Positions 47,165 through 55,689 of a stretch of DNA of 64,000 bases are shown in pieces. A program made the position numbers and the translations under genes. The number at the start of each line of letters is the position of its first letter. Position 1 is the stretch's first letter. Origin of the DNA: Alphaproteobacteria bacterium (GTDB taxonomy: Bacteria; Pseudomonadota; Alphaproteobacteria; Rickettsiales; SXRF01); contig JANYBV010000052.1 of the NCBI GenBank assembly GCA_025360605.1, positions 1 to 64,000 on the forward strand, in the 5' to 3' direction. Below the pieces are notes generated by a model, which saw only the letters and a program-made list of their open reading frames with translations, was not told the origin of the DNA and did not search any database.

Positions 47165-47464
47165 ATGGCTAAAGCAAGAATTTACCGCCCTGATAAAAGC
47201 GCGATGCAGTCGGGAAAAGTATCTATGGACCACTGGGTTCTGGAATTTGCGCCTGAAAAACCGTATTTTGTTGACAATTTAATGGGTTGGGTCGGTATGA
47301 CCGATACACCACAGGAAATACACCTGAAATTCCCGACCAAGGAAGCCGCCGTGTCATACGCCAAGGCCAGAGCCATTCCTTTCGATATTTTCGAGCCTAA
47401 CAAGCGCAAAACCGTGCGCAAAGCCTATGCCGACAATTTTAAATTTGGCAGGGTAACGGGCTGA
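47165..47464 (+). CDS. NDUFS4-like complex I accessory subunit
   Basis: A 99-residue protein of the ETC_C1_NDUFA4/NDUFS4 type: ARIYRPDKSAMQSGK at the N-terminus, WVLEFAPEKPYFVDNLMGWVG, and the ending FGRVTG. It binds bacterial complex I as in Paracoccus, where the NDUFS4 homologue is a subunit. It is not next to nuo genes here. An ACGGAGATCG region lies before ATG 47165, giving a good ribosome site. Confidence 0.92.
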   Translation: MAKARIYRPDKSAMQSGKVSMDHWVLEFAPEKPYFVDNLMGWVGMTDTPQEIHLKFPTKEAAVSYAKARAIPFDIFEPNKRKTVRKAYADNFKFGRVTG

Positions 47465-47556
47465 TACGGCTTTATTTTTTTCGGTATTTCTGTCATAATT
47501 CAGTAATACATTTGTGCTAACCTGAGGGAAGTTTAAATAGTTTGAGAGTGTAGTCC

Positions 47557-47835
47557 ATGAAGCGCTTTACTGTTCCTTGTGATTTCAATGGCACCAAATA
47601 TCCGTTCCACGTGTATGTGGGCGAGCCGCATCCGGCGCGCCATCCGTTGCAGCATCAGGCATGGTGGCTGTCCTCCATCCGTGGCGGCACCATCCCGCAG
47701 GAAGTCATGGACAGCTTTGAACGCCTGCACAAAATTGCTCAGGAAAATAACGTTTCGTTCGAAGACCTGTGCGTGTACGCACTTGGCACCGCCGCAGGCG
47801 AAGGTGGCACACAGGTGCAGGTTAAAGAAGCATAA
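47557..47835 (+). CDS. DUF2610-like small protein
   Basis: A 92-residue protein that begins MKRFTVPCDFNGTKYPFHVY and has RGGTIPQEVMDSFERLHKIA and VSFEDLCVYALGTA. This resembles the DUF2610 family known from Rickettsia and other alphaproteobacteria, whose function is not established. No signal or membrane segment. It lies between the NDUFS4-like gene and the 534-aa gene, 29 bases before the latter, so co-transcription with it is likely. Confidence 0.78.
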   Translation: MKRFTVPCDFNGTKYPFHVYVGEPHPARHPLQHQAWWLSSIRGGTIPQEVMDSFERLHKIAQENNVSFEDLCVYALGTAAGEGGTQVQVKEA

Positions 47836-47864
47836 AACGACTTTGCGTAATCCAAGGTTAGCTC

Positions 47865-49469
47865 ATGGCCGATAAACCGGAAGATAATGACGATCTTCTA
47901 CGGAAGGTGCTGAATCAGGTACAGTCAGCGCTGGTGGTTCCCCCGCAGGAAAAACCCGCTACCGATAAGCCCGACGCCACCGATAAGCAAATCCTTGCCT
48001 GCGAAGACACCATGGAGATCATCAGCTCCATCGGCAAAGTAGAAGGATTGCCCCAACCCACCCGCGATGAATCCGTGGAAGAAGCGCGCAAGATTTTGCG
48101 CTGGCTGCGCAATATGGAATTTGCCGACCAGAGCGTCGAGCAATGGCTGGATAACAGCACACCCAAAGTGGCCGTAGCAAAAAAAGAAGCGTTGCAGAAA
48201 CTGCTTCGTATCCTTGCTGTGCATATTCACGCCTCGAAAATTCAGGGACTCAATCCGGATGATCCGAATATTGAAAATGCCGTTGATGCCATGAAAGCCA
48301 TGGCGCTAACCATGGCCGAGCATACGTTTAACGTTTTGCTGACCCACGAAGCGCATCTCGACAAGCTGGAGAAGATGATTGACGAGATGGACGAGCGCGC
48401 CCTCATGCGTCAGGAACAATCACTGACACAGCTGCTTGATACGATGGAACTGGGCATGGAGCGCGCCACCGGACAGGAGGTGAGTGAACTCTCTGCCACA
48501 TTCCGGCTGCAAACGCTGAGCGAACAGATTGGCCGCTGTGCACAGCAACTGGAACATTCTGAAGGCCTTGAACCGCCGTCGCGCGAGGAGTCGCTTGACC
48601 TCGCCCGCGACATTATCCGCAAACTGCATAACCTGTCCTTCGGACAGCAAACCATGCAGGAGTTTATTGAAAACGGTAAACTTGAAGACAAAACCGCCTT
48701 CGCCCAACAAGTGGCGGAACTGGCAGGTGTCTACCGCAATATTATTGCCGAAGCAGCAATATCCAACCCCAATATCCTTAAAGATAAAGAGGTGCAGGAA
48801 GCCAATAACTCTCTCAGCCAATTTGCCCATGCCGTCAATCTCATGGCAGCGAAGGAAATTCCCTCCAGCATTGCCCACGCGCAGCACATTGCGGCGGATG
48901 TCACACAGGCACCGGAGCAATGGGCTGACCTACATGACCGCACCGTTGACCGTCTGGTCAAGAGCGCCGAAGGCGGGCTTGAAAAAGCCATTGATGGAAT
49001 GGGCGAACAACAACAAGAACAGCAGCAAGACGATGACCTGGCTCAGGATATTATTGACAGTGCCCTGCAAATCTCCGACCAGAAAAAACGTAAGAAAAAA
49101 CGCCGTGGTGACAGCAAATCCAAATCCGGCAAGGGTGGCAAAAAACAACGCAAGCAGCACTTGGATATGACGGCGGATGACTATGTGCTGAAGCAGGGGC
49201 GCTTTGCCGTGGATGCGCAGATGGCACGTACCGGAAGCGATGTTCCGATGGCAGGGCTGAAGCCGGAAGATATGGCGGCTATCCGCGCACTCGGCGGCAG
49301 CTTACGCGATATAGGAAGCCAGCTGAAAGACCTATCGACGACGGTGTCGAGCGTGTCGGTGAATGACAAAATTATGCCATCACCCAACGAACAATCCGCA
49401 GCCCAGCGTATTCTGGATGATCAGCCCAAACCTACCAACAACCGTGGCAACAGCGGCCCCGGGGTGTAA
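47865..49469 (+). CDS. Orphan 534-residue helical protein with an internal duplication
   Basis: Not recognised. Two related modules are visible: residues about 48-156 (GLPQPTRDESVEEARKIL, LRNMEFADQSVEQWLDN) and about 221-325 (GLEPPSREESLDLARDII, LHNLSFGQQTMQEFIEN), offset by 173 residues. Helical linkers lie between them. After residue 380 come a Gln-rich run, a strongly basic patch (about 407-431) and a shorter conserved-looking end (MTADDYVLKQGRF). It looks cytoplasmic. The gene abuts the convergent symporter gene with no intergenic base. Confidence 0.78.
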   Translation: MADKPEDNDDLLRKVLNQVQSALVVPPQEKPATDKPDATDKQILACEDTMEIISSIGKVEGLPQPTRDESVEEARKILRWLRNMEFADQSVEQWLDNSTPKVAVAKKEALQKLLRILAVHIHASKIQGLNPDDPNIENAVDAMKAMALTMAEHTFNVLLTHEAHLDKLEKMIDEMDERALMRQEQSLTQLLDTMELGMERATGQEVSELSATFRLQTLSEQIGRCAQQLEHSEGLEPPSREESLDLARDIIRKLHNLSFGQQTMQEFIENGKLEDKTAFAQQVAELAGVYRNIIAEAAISNPNILKDKEVQEANNSLSQFAHAVNLMAAKEIPSSIAHAQHIAADVTQAPEQWADLHDRTVDRLVKSAEGGLEKAIDGMGEQQQEQQQDDDLAQDIIDSALQISDQKKRKKKRRGDSKSKSGKGGKKQRKQHLDMTADDYVLKQGRFAVDAQMARTGSDVPMAGLKPEDMAAIRALGGSLRDIGSQLKDLSTTVSSVSVNDKIMPSPNEQSAAQRILDDQPKPTNNRGNSGPGV

Positions 49470-50768
49470 TTAGCGGTTCATGTCTTCGTAAAGTGGCTTG
49501 TCGAACGTGCCTTCGGATTTATCCACCAGCATGGTGATCACCGAGTCGCCGGTGATATTCACCGTGGTGCGCAGCATGTCGAGGATACGGTCTACACCAG
49601 CGATCAGTGCAATGCCGTCCAGCGGCAGCCCCACCGAGGTCAGCACCATGCCCATCATGATCAGCGAACCACCCGGAATACCGGCAGCGCCAATGGAACC
49701 AAGCGTAGCGGTCAGCACCAGCACCAGCATGTGGTGGCCATCGATAGGGATGTTGTAGGCCTGCGAGAAGAACAAGGCGCAGATGCCGAGGTAAATGGCC
49801 GTGCCGTCCATGTTGATGGACGCACCCAGCGGCAACACAAATGAGGTGCTGGATTTAGATACGCCGATGCGTTCATTGACCACGCGCATAGCGGTGGAAA
49901 GGGTGGCCTTGCTCGAGCTGGTCGAAAATGCCAGCAGCTGCGGTTCCACCATCTTGCGATAAAACGGGAATGGCGACATGCGGCCAAAGAACACGATCAT
50001 GATGCCGAACAAAATATACTGCGTGAACAACGCGCCTACCACCGTGCCTACGAGCTTGAGCAGCGCTATCAGGATGTCCATACCCTGCGTGCCGACCACC
50101 CATGAGGTCAGCGCGAATACACCATAAGGCGAGAAGCGGATGATAATTTCAATGAGCTTGAACACCAGCAACGCCGACTGTTTGAACAGGTCGTTCAGGG
50201 CTTGTGTCTTTTCACCGAGCTTATTGAGGGTGATGCCCACAAAAATAGCGAATACCACCACCTGCAAAATCTGGTCTTCGGACATGGCTTTGATCACGTT
50301 GGTCGGAACCATGTTGACGATCAACTGTACCATGCTGAATTCCTGCGCTGCCGGAGCGGCATTGGCGCTTGCAGAAACATGTGCCTTCAACATGCTGAGG
50401 TCTACGCCTTCACCCGGATGGAACACGGTGCCGAAAGCAAGGCCGATGCACACGGCAAACGCACCCGTCATCAGGAATGCGCCGACGGCTTTAGTACCGA
50501 TACGCTTGAACGCTTCCGCATTCGTCATGCTGATGATACCCGAAACCAGCGAGAAGAAAATCAGCGGCACAACGACCATTTTGATCAGGTTGATAAAGAC
50601 GGTGCCGACAGGTTTGATGTAATCGGTGAGTAATGTTTTACCCGTAATGCCCAGCGGATTGTCTGCCGTCATCGAGCCGACAGCGAAACCGAAAAATACG
50701 CCCAGTGTAAGGCCAAGTAATACGCGAAACCACAATTTACCTAATAAAGACTTCACACGGGTCGTCAT
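49470..50768 (-). CDS. Dicarboxylate/amino acid:cation symporter (DAACS family)
   Basis: A 432-residue polytopic membrane protein. Family hallmarks are the serine-rich re-entrant loop AFSTSSSKATLSTAM, the SFVLPLGASINMDGTAIY motif and AGIPGGSLIMMGMVL. It imports glutamate/aspartate or C4-dicarboxylates with Na+ or H+; which one cannot be decided here. It lies 54 bases after the TAXI binding protein gene on the same strand. ATG 50768 is the start. Confidence 0.92.
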   Translation of the reverse strand: MTTRVKSLLGKLWFRVLLGLTLGVFFGFAVGSMTADNPLGITGKTLLTDYIKPVGTVFINLIKMVVVPLIFFSLVSGIISMTNAEAFKRIGTKAVGAFLMTGAFAVCIGLAFGTVFHPGEGVDLSMLKAHVSASANAAPAAQEFSMVQLIVNMVPTNVIKAMSEDQILQVVVFAIFVGITLNKLGEKTQALNDLFKQSALLVFKLIEIIIRFSPYGVFALTSWVVGTQGMDILIALLKLVGTVVGALFTQYILFGIMIVFFGRMSPFPFYRKMVEPQLLAFSTSSSKATLSTAMRVVNERIGVSKSSTSFVLPLGASINMDGTAIYLGICALFFSQAYNIPIDGHHMLVLVLTATLGSIGAAGIPGGSLIMMGMVLTSVGLPLDGIALIAGVDRILDMLRTTVNITGDSVITMLVDKSEGTFDKPLYEDMNR

Positions 50769-50822
50769 ACGTCTCCAACTATTGTTGATTGTTGTAAGGG
50801 GGGTGGGTTTAGGGGCTTTAAC

Positions 50823-51800
50823 CTACTCGATCAGGCCCTTTTCCTTGAAGTACTTGAGTGCGCCCGCATGGAACGGGACCGCTTCGTTGGCACGCACCAT
50901 CTGCTTTGCATCCAGAGTTGCAAACACAGGGTGGAGGGTTTTGAAATTATCGAGGTTATCAAATACCGCTTTCACGAAAAGATAGGCGGTGCTTTCGTCC
51001 ATGTCTGCAGAAGCCACGAGTTCAGCACGCATACCAAATGTTTTTACGTCCTTGGCGTTACCAACATACATGCCACCCGGAATGAGGGCATGGGTGTAGA
51101 ACGGATGTTCGGCAATCATTTTATCAATCTCGGGACCAGACACATCAACCAGACGGGTAGGACACATGCTGGTGATCTGCTGTATAGTGCCGTTCGGATG
51201 GCCACCGGCATACACCATAGCGTCGATTTTACCGGAACACAGGGACTGCGCCTGATCGCTGGACTTCAGGTCGACAACGCTGGCGAAGCTTTTGCTGTTC
51301 CAGCCTTTGTTTTGCAGCAATTCATCCATGGTAGCGCGCATGCCGGAACCTGGAGGGCCGAGATACACGCGTTTGCCTTTGAGGTCGTCAAACGTGTTGA
51401 TCTTCGCATCTTTGCGGGCAACAACGGTGAACGGCTCGGAATGCAGGGAGAATAGAATACGAAGCTTGGTGTCAGCACCTACATCGGAGAAAATTTCATC
51501 ACCCTTATAGGCGTGATAGAGAATATCGGACTGGACAACGCCAAGCTCAAGATCGCTTTTGCGGATGGATTCAAGGTTGTTGATCGAACCACCGGTGGAT
51601 TCCACGGTGCAACGGATGCCATGTTCTTTACGGCCACGGTTGACCAAACGGCAGATCGCTCCGCCCGCAGGATAGTACACGCCTGTTACACCGGCGGTGC
51701 CGATGGTGACGATTTTTTCAGATGCCTCGGCACACACAGAACTTAAAATGGTGGTACCCAAAGCCAGCAAAATACAAACGTTTTTAACAGTAGTCTTCAT
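50823..51800 (-). CDS. TAXI-family solute-binding protein (TRAP transporter)
   Basis: A 325-residue periplasmic binding protein with a signal peptide (1 to about 27) and the TAXI start VTIGTAGVTGVYYPAGGAICRLVN. It also has VESTGGSINNLESIRKSDLELGVVQSD and VYLGPPGSGMRATMDELL. Such proteins pass substrate to a fused TRAP permease, but no permease gene is adjacent. ATG 51800 was chosen over the longer frame because GGGGAG lies eight bases upstream and gives the proper signal peptide. Confidence 0.93.
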   Translation of the reverse strand: MKTTVKNVCILLALGTTILSSVCAEASEKIVTIGTAGVTGVYYPAGGAICRLVNRGRKEHGIRCTVESTGGSINNLESIRKSDLELGVVQSDILYHAYKGDEIFSDVGADTKLRILFSLHSEPFTVVARKDAKINTFDDLKGKRVYLGPPGSGMRATMDELLQNKGWNSKSFASVVDLKSSDQAQSLCSGKIDAMVYAGGHPNGTIQQITSMCPTRLVDVSGPEIDKMIAEHPFYTHALIPGGMYVGNAKDVKTFGMRAELVASADMDESTAYLFVKAVFDNLDNFKTLHPVFATLDAKQMVRANEAVPFHAGALKYFKEKGLIE

Positions 51801-51913
51801 AATCTCCCCTGCGGTAATTATGTTGTTTTTTATCGATTGGAGGCGGGAGTGTAGCAAAACCCGAAGCCAAGCACAACAACGGAGATTAGGGGAATGAAAT
51901 TTAAGAAAAATTT

Positions 51914-52696
51914 CTAAGCTTTTGTCAGTTTTGCCTTGGAACGGCGCTTGTCAACATACATAGACATATCCGCAGAAGACAGAGCGGACTCGGCGTCATC
52001 ACCGCTACGTATCGCGTAATATCCAAATGCAGCCGCAACGGTCAATTGTTTGCCATTGAAGTTAAACGGCGTTTTTTGCAGCTTTTCCACGATTTTGGCA
52101 CCGCGCTTCTTGGCGGCATCCTCGTTGGCGTAATACATAATTACAGCGAATTCATCACCGCCGATACGCGCCAAAAAGTCGGATTCGCGCATGGTATTCG
52201 ACAGAAGCTGGGCAACGTGACGAATGGCAAGATCGCCCGCCGCATGGCCATAACGGTCGTTGATCTGTTTGAATTCATTGATATCAAAGTACAAAATGGC
52301 CGACGGATGGCCATAGCGCTCGTGCATGGTGATCGTCCATGACAGGCGGCGCATGAAGGCGCGGCGATTAGGAATGGGGGCGAGGCAATCCACGTCGACA
52401 AGGCGCTCAATCTCGGAAAGACTGTCTTTGGTGCGGGATAATTCGCGGTTTACGTCATCGAGTTTTTCAAGAAGCGCCGACACAGCAAGGCTGACCGCAG
52501 GAGTCATTTCAGCCTCGGGAATATCCAGCATGGCGAGGCGATCCGTCATACGGTTATTCTTCAAAATCGACTTGGAATCAGGTAATTCCTCGACAACATC
52601 AGACTTTATCTCACCGTCGGTGGGGCCAAAACGCACGAGCCATTCTTTCTTGTTTGTTGTATTGTAATTATTATATTCCTCAGCTACCTGTATCAT
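51914..52696 (-). CDS. GGDEF-domain diguanylate cyclase
   Basis: A 260-residue cytoplasmic protein. About 100 residues of unassigned N-terminal sequence with a helical stretch (65-100) precede the GGDEF domain: PIPNRRAFMRRLSW, ILYFDINEFKQINDRYGHAAGD, and catalytic IGGDEFAVI at 178-186. The inhibitory I-site RESD (170-173) is five residues ahead. The usual DPLTGLxNR entry reads DCLAPIPNR. It should make c-di-GMP with product inhibition. ATG 52696 was chosen over TTG 52708. Confidence 0.92.
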   Translation of the reverse strand: MIQVAEEYNNYNTTNKKEWLVRFGPTDGEIKSDVVEELPDSKSILKNNRMTDRLAMLDIPEAEMTPAVSLAVSALLEKLDDVNRELSRTKDSLSEIERLVDVDCLAPIPNRRAFMRRLSWTITMHERYGHPSAILYFDINEFKQINDRYGHAAGDLAIRHVAQLLSNTMRESDFLARIGGDEFAVIMYYANEDAAKKRGAKIVEKLQKTPFNFNGKQLTVAAAFGYYAIRSGDDAESALSSADMSMYVDKRRSKAKLTKA

Positions 52697-52769
52697 AATT
52701 ATTACCAATTATCACTTCAAAAAAGAATTGTTTTTCATAATTTCATCAAACCGTCATAACGGATGGGAA

Positions 52770-52784
52770 TTAATTTTTTATTAA
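52770..52784. promoter_or_regulatory. CtrA-like box between the GGDEF gene and purE
   Basis: TTAA-N7-TTAA with exact spacing. However, the surrounding 60 bases are almost all A/T, so the match is far less informative than the ones at 10523 and 55579. It is 74 bases from the GGDEF start and about 145 from purE. Confidence 0.27.
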
Positions 52785-52929
52785 ATTAATTATTTTTTTT
52801 GATTATTTAGTTAATTCATTGACACAGCTGTGGCGTTAATGCCCCTTTTGGGATTCCGAACTGCCTTAAAAAATTTTGACTTTGCAGGCTATTGATGTAA
52901 GTTTCATCCCCTTTTCTCAAGGACTGGTT

Positions 52930-53427
52930 ATGATCAAAAAAACACCCGCTGAAAGACCCGCTATCGCTATTATCATGGGAAGTACCTCTGACTGGGAAAC
53001 CATGCAACATGCCGCCAGCACACTCGATGATCTCAAAATTGCCTATGATAAACGGGTCGTATCGGCACACCGCACGCCCGACCGCCTGTATGCATTCGCT
53101 AAAAGCGCCTCCGATAACGGCTTTAAGGTGATTATCGCCGGAGCGGGCGGTGCAGCCCATTTACCTGGAATGACCGCCTCGATGACCAACCTGCCCGTTC
53201 TGGGGGTTCCGGTCGAAAGCAAGGCGCTGAAAGGCATGGACAGCCTTCTGTCGATTGTGCAGATGCCAGGAGGTGTTCCGGTGGGAACACTGGCAATCGG
53301 CAAACCCGGAGCGATCAACGCCGCACTGCTGGCCGCATCCATTCTGGCACTGGAAGACAGCGCGCTCGCCAAGCGCCTCGCCAGCTGGCGCAAAAAACAA
53401 ACGGATTCGGTGGTTGAGAAACCGTGA
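52930..53427 (+). CDS. purE: N5-carboxyaminoimidazole ribonucleotide mutase PurE
   Basis: A 165-residue class I Pur[51 protein letters not shown] and [21 protein letters not shown]. It moves the carboxyl group of N5-CAIR to give CAIR in purine synthesis and works with PurK. ATG 52930 follows AAGGACTGG; the 18 additional upstream residues have no homology. Its end overlaps an orphan gene by four bases. Confidence 0.97.
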   Translation: MIKKTPAERPAIAIIMGSTSDWETMQHAASTLDDLKIAYDKRVVSAHRTPDRLYAFAKSASDNGFKVIIAGAGGAAHLPGMTASMTNLPVLGVPVESKALKGMDSLLSIVQMPGGVPVGTLAIGKPGAINAALLAASILALEDSALAKRLASWRKKQTDSVVEKP

Positions 53428-54074
53428 CCGCACGCAGACCCAATAAAAAATCGTATGAACACTCTGGCTACTCGGGGGGATACACCAAACGTTGGCAACT
53501 AAAACCGGAATCCGCCCGACACATGCTATCGATCATGAACGAAATCTCTGATCCGGATGCTAGGGGTAATGCGTTTGGCAGTGTAATCATTGCCGATGCT
53601 GGCGTTGATCCTGAAAAAAATGACCCCGCCATTGCCAGCATTATAATTTTTCCCGACAAGGTGGTGATCTCCTCGCGCCCGCTAAACGATCAGGACAGGG
53701 ATATAATGGGAATATCCACCGAGGTGCCCCATATTCAGGAACTGGAACAACGCGCGGTAGATAACGGGATTGAGATTATGTCACAACACCAAACCAAAGG
53801 CGCTATCCCCACACTCGTCATCACCGATTGCAAGACAGTGACAAACACTATGTTTAACGCTAAATTTCTTGCCATGATACCAGATCATACGTTGCCCACA
53901 GTGCGCCATGCGGCAGGTGAAGACACCTCGGTAGCCCAGCGCGCACTGCACGCGCTGGCGGATGAACTATGCCGGTTCAGCCGCCGGTCGAAAAAAGGCG
54001 GCTATGAACTCACGCTGGACAGGCAGGCTTTGGAAGAAATGATCAAAACACAAGTACAGAACAGCCCCACATGA
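53424..54074 (+). CDS. Orphan protein encoded between purE and purK
   Basis: A 216-residue soluble protein, not recognised. A basic Gly/Tyr-rich N-terminus ([17 protein letters not shown]) precedes alpha/beta-like sequence ([41 protein letters not shown]) and a basic C-terminal helix region ([18 protein letters not shown]). GTG 53424 overlaps the purE stop by four bases and its stop overlaps purK by four bases, so all three are translationally coupled. No signal or membrane segment. Confidence 0.8.
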   Translation: MTARRPNKKSYEHSGYSGGYTKRWQLKPESARHMLSIMNEISDPDARGNAFGSVIIADAGVDPEKNDPAIASIIIFPDKVVISSRPLNDQDRDIMGISTEVPHIQELEQRAVDNGIEIMSQHQTKGAIPTLVITDCKTVTNTMFNAKFLAMIPDHTLPTVRHAAGEDTSVAQRALHALADELCRFSRRSKKGGYELTLDRQALEEMIKTQVQNSPT

Positions 54075-55153
54075 AACACATGACACATCCGATTTCCCCT
54101 AATTCAACCATCGGTATCCTTGGCGGCGGCCAACTGGGCCGCATGATGGCCATCGCCGCAGCCGAGATGGGCTACCATGTCCATATCTATTGCCCCGAAG
54201 CCGATGCCCCCGCCAGCGAAGTCGCATACCAGACCACCACCGCTGCCTATGATAATCTTGACGCACTCAGGGCATTTGCCGACAGTGTTGATGTGGTGAC
54301 GTATGAATTTGAAAATATTCCCGCCGCTTCGGCTGCGTTGCTATCGGCGCATGTAGCTGTCCGCCCGAGTGCCGAACTGCTGCAAACCACCCAGCACCGC
54401 GTGGCCGAGAAACAGGCCATCAACCAGATGGGCATTGCCACCGCGCCGTTTGCCGCCGTGCGCTCGCTGGAAGAACTCACACACGCTGTAGCAACGCTGG
54501 GCCTGCCCGCTGTACTTAAAACCTGCCGCATGGGCTATGACGGCAAGGGACAGGTCATGCTGTCAAAAGATTCCGACCTCGCCGCCAGCTGGCAAAAACT
54601 GAATACCGATGATGCGATTTTAGAAGGATTTATCCGCTTCCGTATGGAGATTTCCGTGATCGTCGCCCGCGACGTGGCCGGACATTGCGTCTGTTACTGC
54701 CCTGTGCAAAACACCCACCTGCATCACATCCTGCATGAAACCACCGCCCCTGCCCCAATCAGCGAAATATTGAGCGACAAGGCACAAGCCATGGCATGCA
54801 CCATCGCCGACGGGCTGAATCTTGTCGGATTAATGGCGATTGAAATGTTCGTCACCGAGAATGACGAGATTCTGGTCAATGAACTCGCCCCGCGCCCCCA
54901 TAATTCCGGCCACTGGACCATTGATGCCTGCGTGACCAGCCAGTTTACACAAGCCATTCGCGCCGTGTGCGGATTAACACTGGGTTCCACGCAACGACTC
55001 TGCGATGCGCGCATGCTGAATTTAATTGGTGACGATGTGAATGACTGGAAACACTACACCACGGTTCCCAACATGAAACTGCATCTCTACGGAAAAAAAG
55101 AAGCGCGTGCGGGACGCAAAATGGGCCATGTGACCCAATTGCTGGTTAAATAG
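54071..55153 (+). CDS. purK: 5-(carboxyamino)imidazole ribonucleotide synthase PurK
   Basis: A 360-residue ATP-grasp enzyme that makes N5-CAIR from AIR, bicarbonate and ATP. It shows IGILGGGQLGRMMAIAAAEMG at the N-terminus, the ATP-grasp LPAVLKTCRMGYDGKGQVML, and VNELAPRPHNSGHWTIDAC. Length is normal. Coupled to the preceding orphan by an ATGA overlap. Its last eight bases overlap the convergent small lipoprotein gene. Confidence 0.97.
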   Translation: MKHMTHPISPNSTIGILGGGQLGRMMAIAAAEMGYHVHIYCPEADAPASEVAYQTTTAAYDNLDALRAFADSVDVVTYEFENIPAASAALLSAHVAVRPSAELLQTTQHRVAEKQAINQMGIATAPFAAVRSLEELTHAVATLGLPAVLKTCRMGYDGKGQVMLSKDSDLAASWQKLNTDDAILEGFIRFRMEISVIVARDVAGHCVCYCPVQNTHLHHILHETTAPAPISEILSDKAQAMACTIADGLNLVGLMAIEMFVTENDEILVNELAPRPHNSGHWTIDACVTSQFTQAIRAVCGLTLGSTQRLCDARMLNLIGDDVNDWKHYTTVPNMKLHLYGKKEARAGRKMGHVTQLLVK

Positions 55154-55376
55154 ATACGATGGGTTTGGCGAGCTGGCGGTCTGCCATCAGATCGGCAGCA
55201 TGCGTACTTTTGTAATTGATGCCCTGAGAAATGCTGCGTTCCTTGTCCGCCTGCCGATTGTCCATACGGTTGTACGGGATCTGCGCGACGGGTTGGGACT
55301 TCTGAACACCATGGCATCCGGCCATAAGAGAAATCATCAGCATCCATGCCGAAATCTTGAGGTTTCGGCTTTTCAC
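55146..55376 (-). CDS. Small hypothetical lipoprotein
   Basis: A 76-residue protein from GTG 55376: VKSRNLKISAWMLMISLMAGC, in which the lipobox Cys is residue 21. The mature part is short, polar and rich in Gln/Asp/Arg. GGGAG lies six bases before the GTG, an excellent ribosome site; the longer 113-residue reading has no signal peptide. Function unknown. Transcribed divergently from fumC and convergent with purK. Confidence 0.6.
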   Translation of the reverse strand: MKSRNLKISAWMLMISLMAGCHGVQKSQPVAQIPYNRMDNRQADKERSISQGINYKSTHAADLMADRQLAKPIVSI

Positions 55377-55689
55377 GTTTGGCTCCCGATTGGGGGACAC
55401 GAAACGACACATTTCCAACCACTCTGCAGCGTGTCTGTACTGCGGAGCGATTATACTGTTGTTCTCCCTGATTCTCATCTGGCGCATGCCGATATTGAGA
55501 AGGAAGGGGTTCTAGTTTGATAGAACAAACAGATAATCCAGCCATCATACACGAAAAATGGAATTTTTCCAGTAGAAATTAATATTAAGTTAACAAATAA
55601 GAGCGGTTGGCGGCACTTGCATCCGCCCCCAATAGGCGTTATACATCCACATATCATTTTTATAGTAACTATATTTATCAGGATGTTAT
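55377..55689. other. Intergenic region between the small lipoprotein and fumC
   Basis: 313 bases with no convincing gene. It must hold the divergent promoters of the lipoprotein gene and fumC. The only clear motif is the CtrA-like box at 55579-55593. Short open frames here lack ribosome sites and look random. Confidence 0.5.
55579..55593. promoter_or_regulatory. Perfect CtrA-like box upstream of fumC
   Basis: TTAA-N7-TTAA followed by C, which matches the extended CtrA consensus. It lies 97 bases before the fumC ATG. This would be an unusual CtrA target because fumarase is a housekeeping enzyme. Confidence 0.5.

Noticed and set aside
55200-55520. Plus-strand frame between purK and fumC
   Set aside because: Antisense to the lipoprotein reading with a good ribosome site; no homology or ribosome site of its own.
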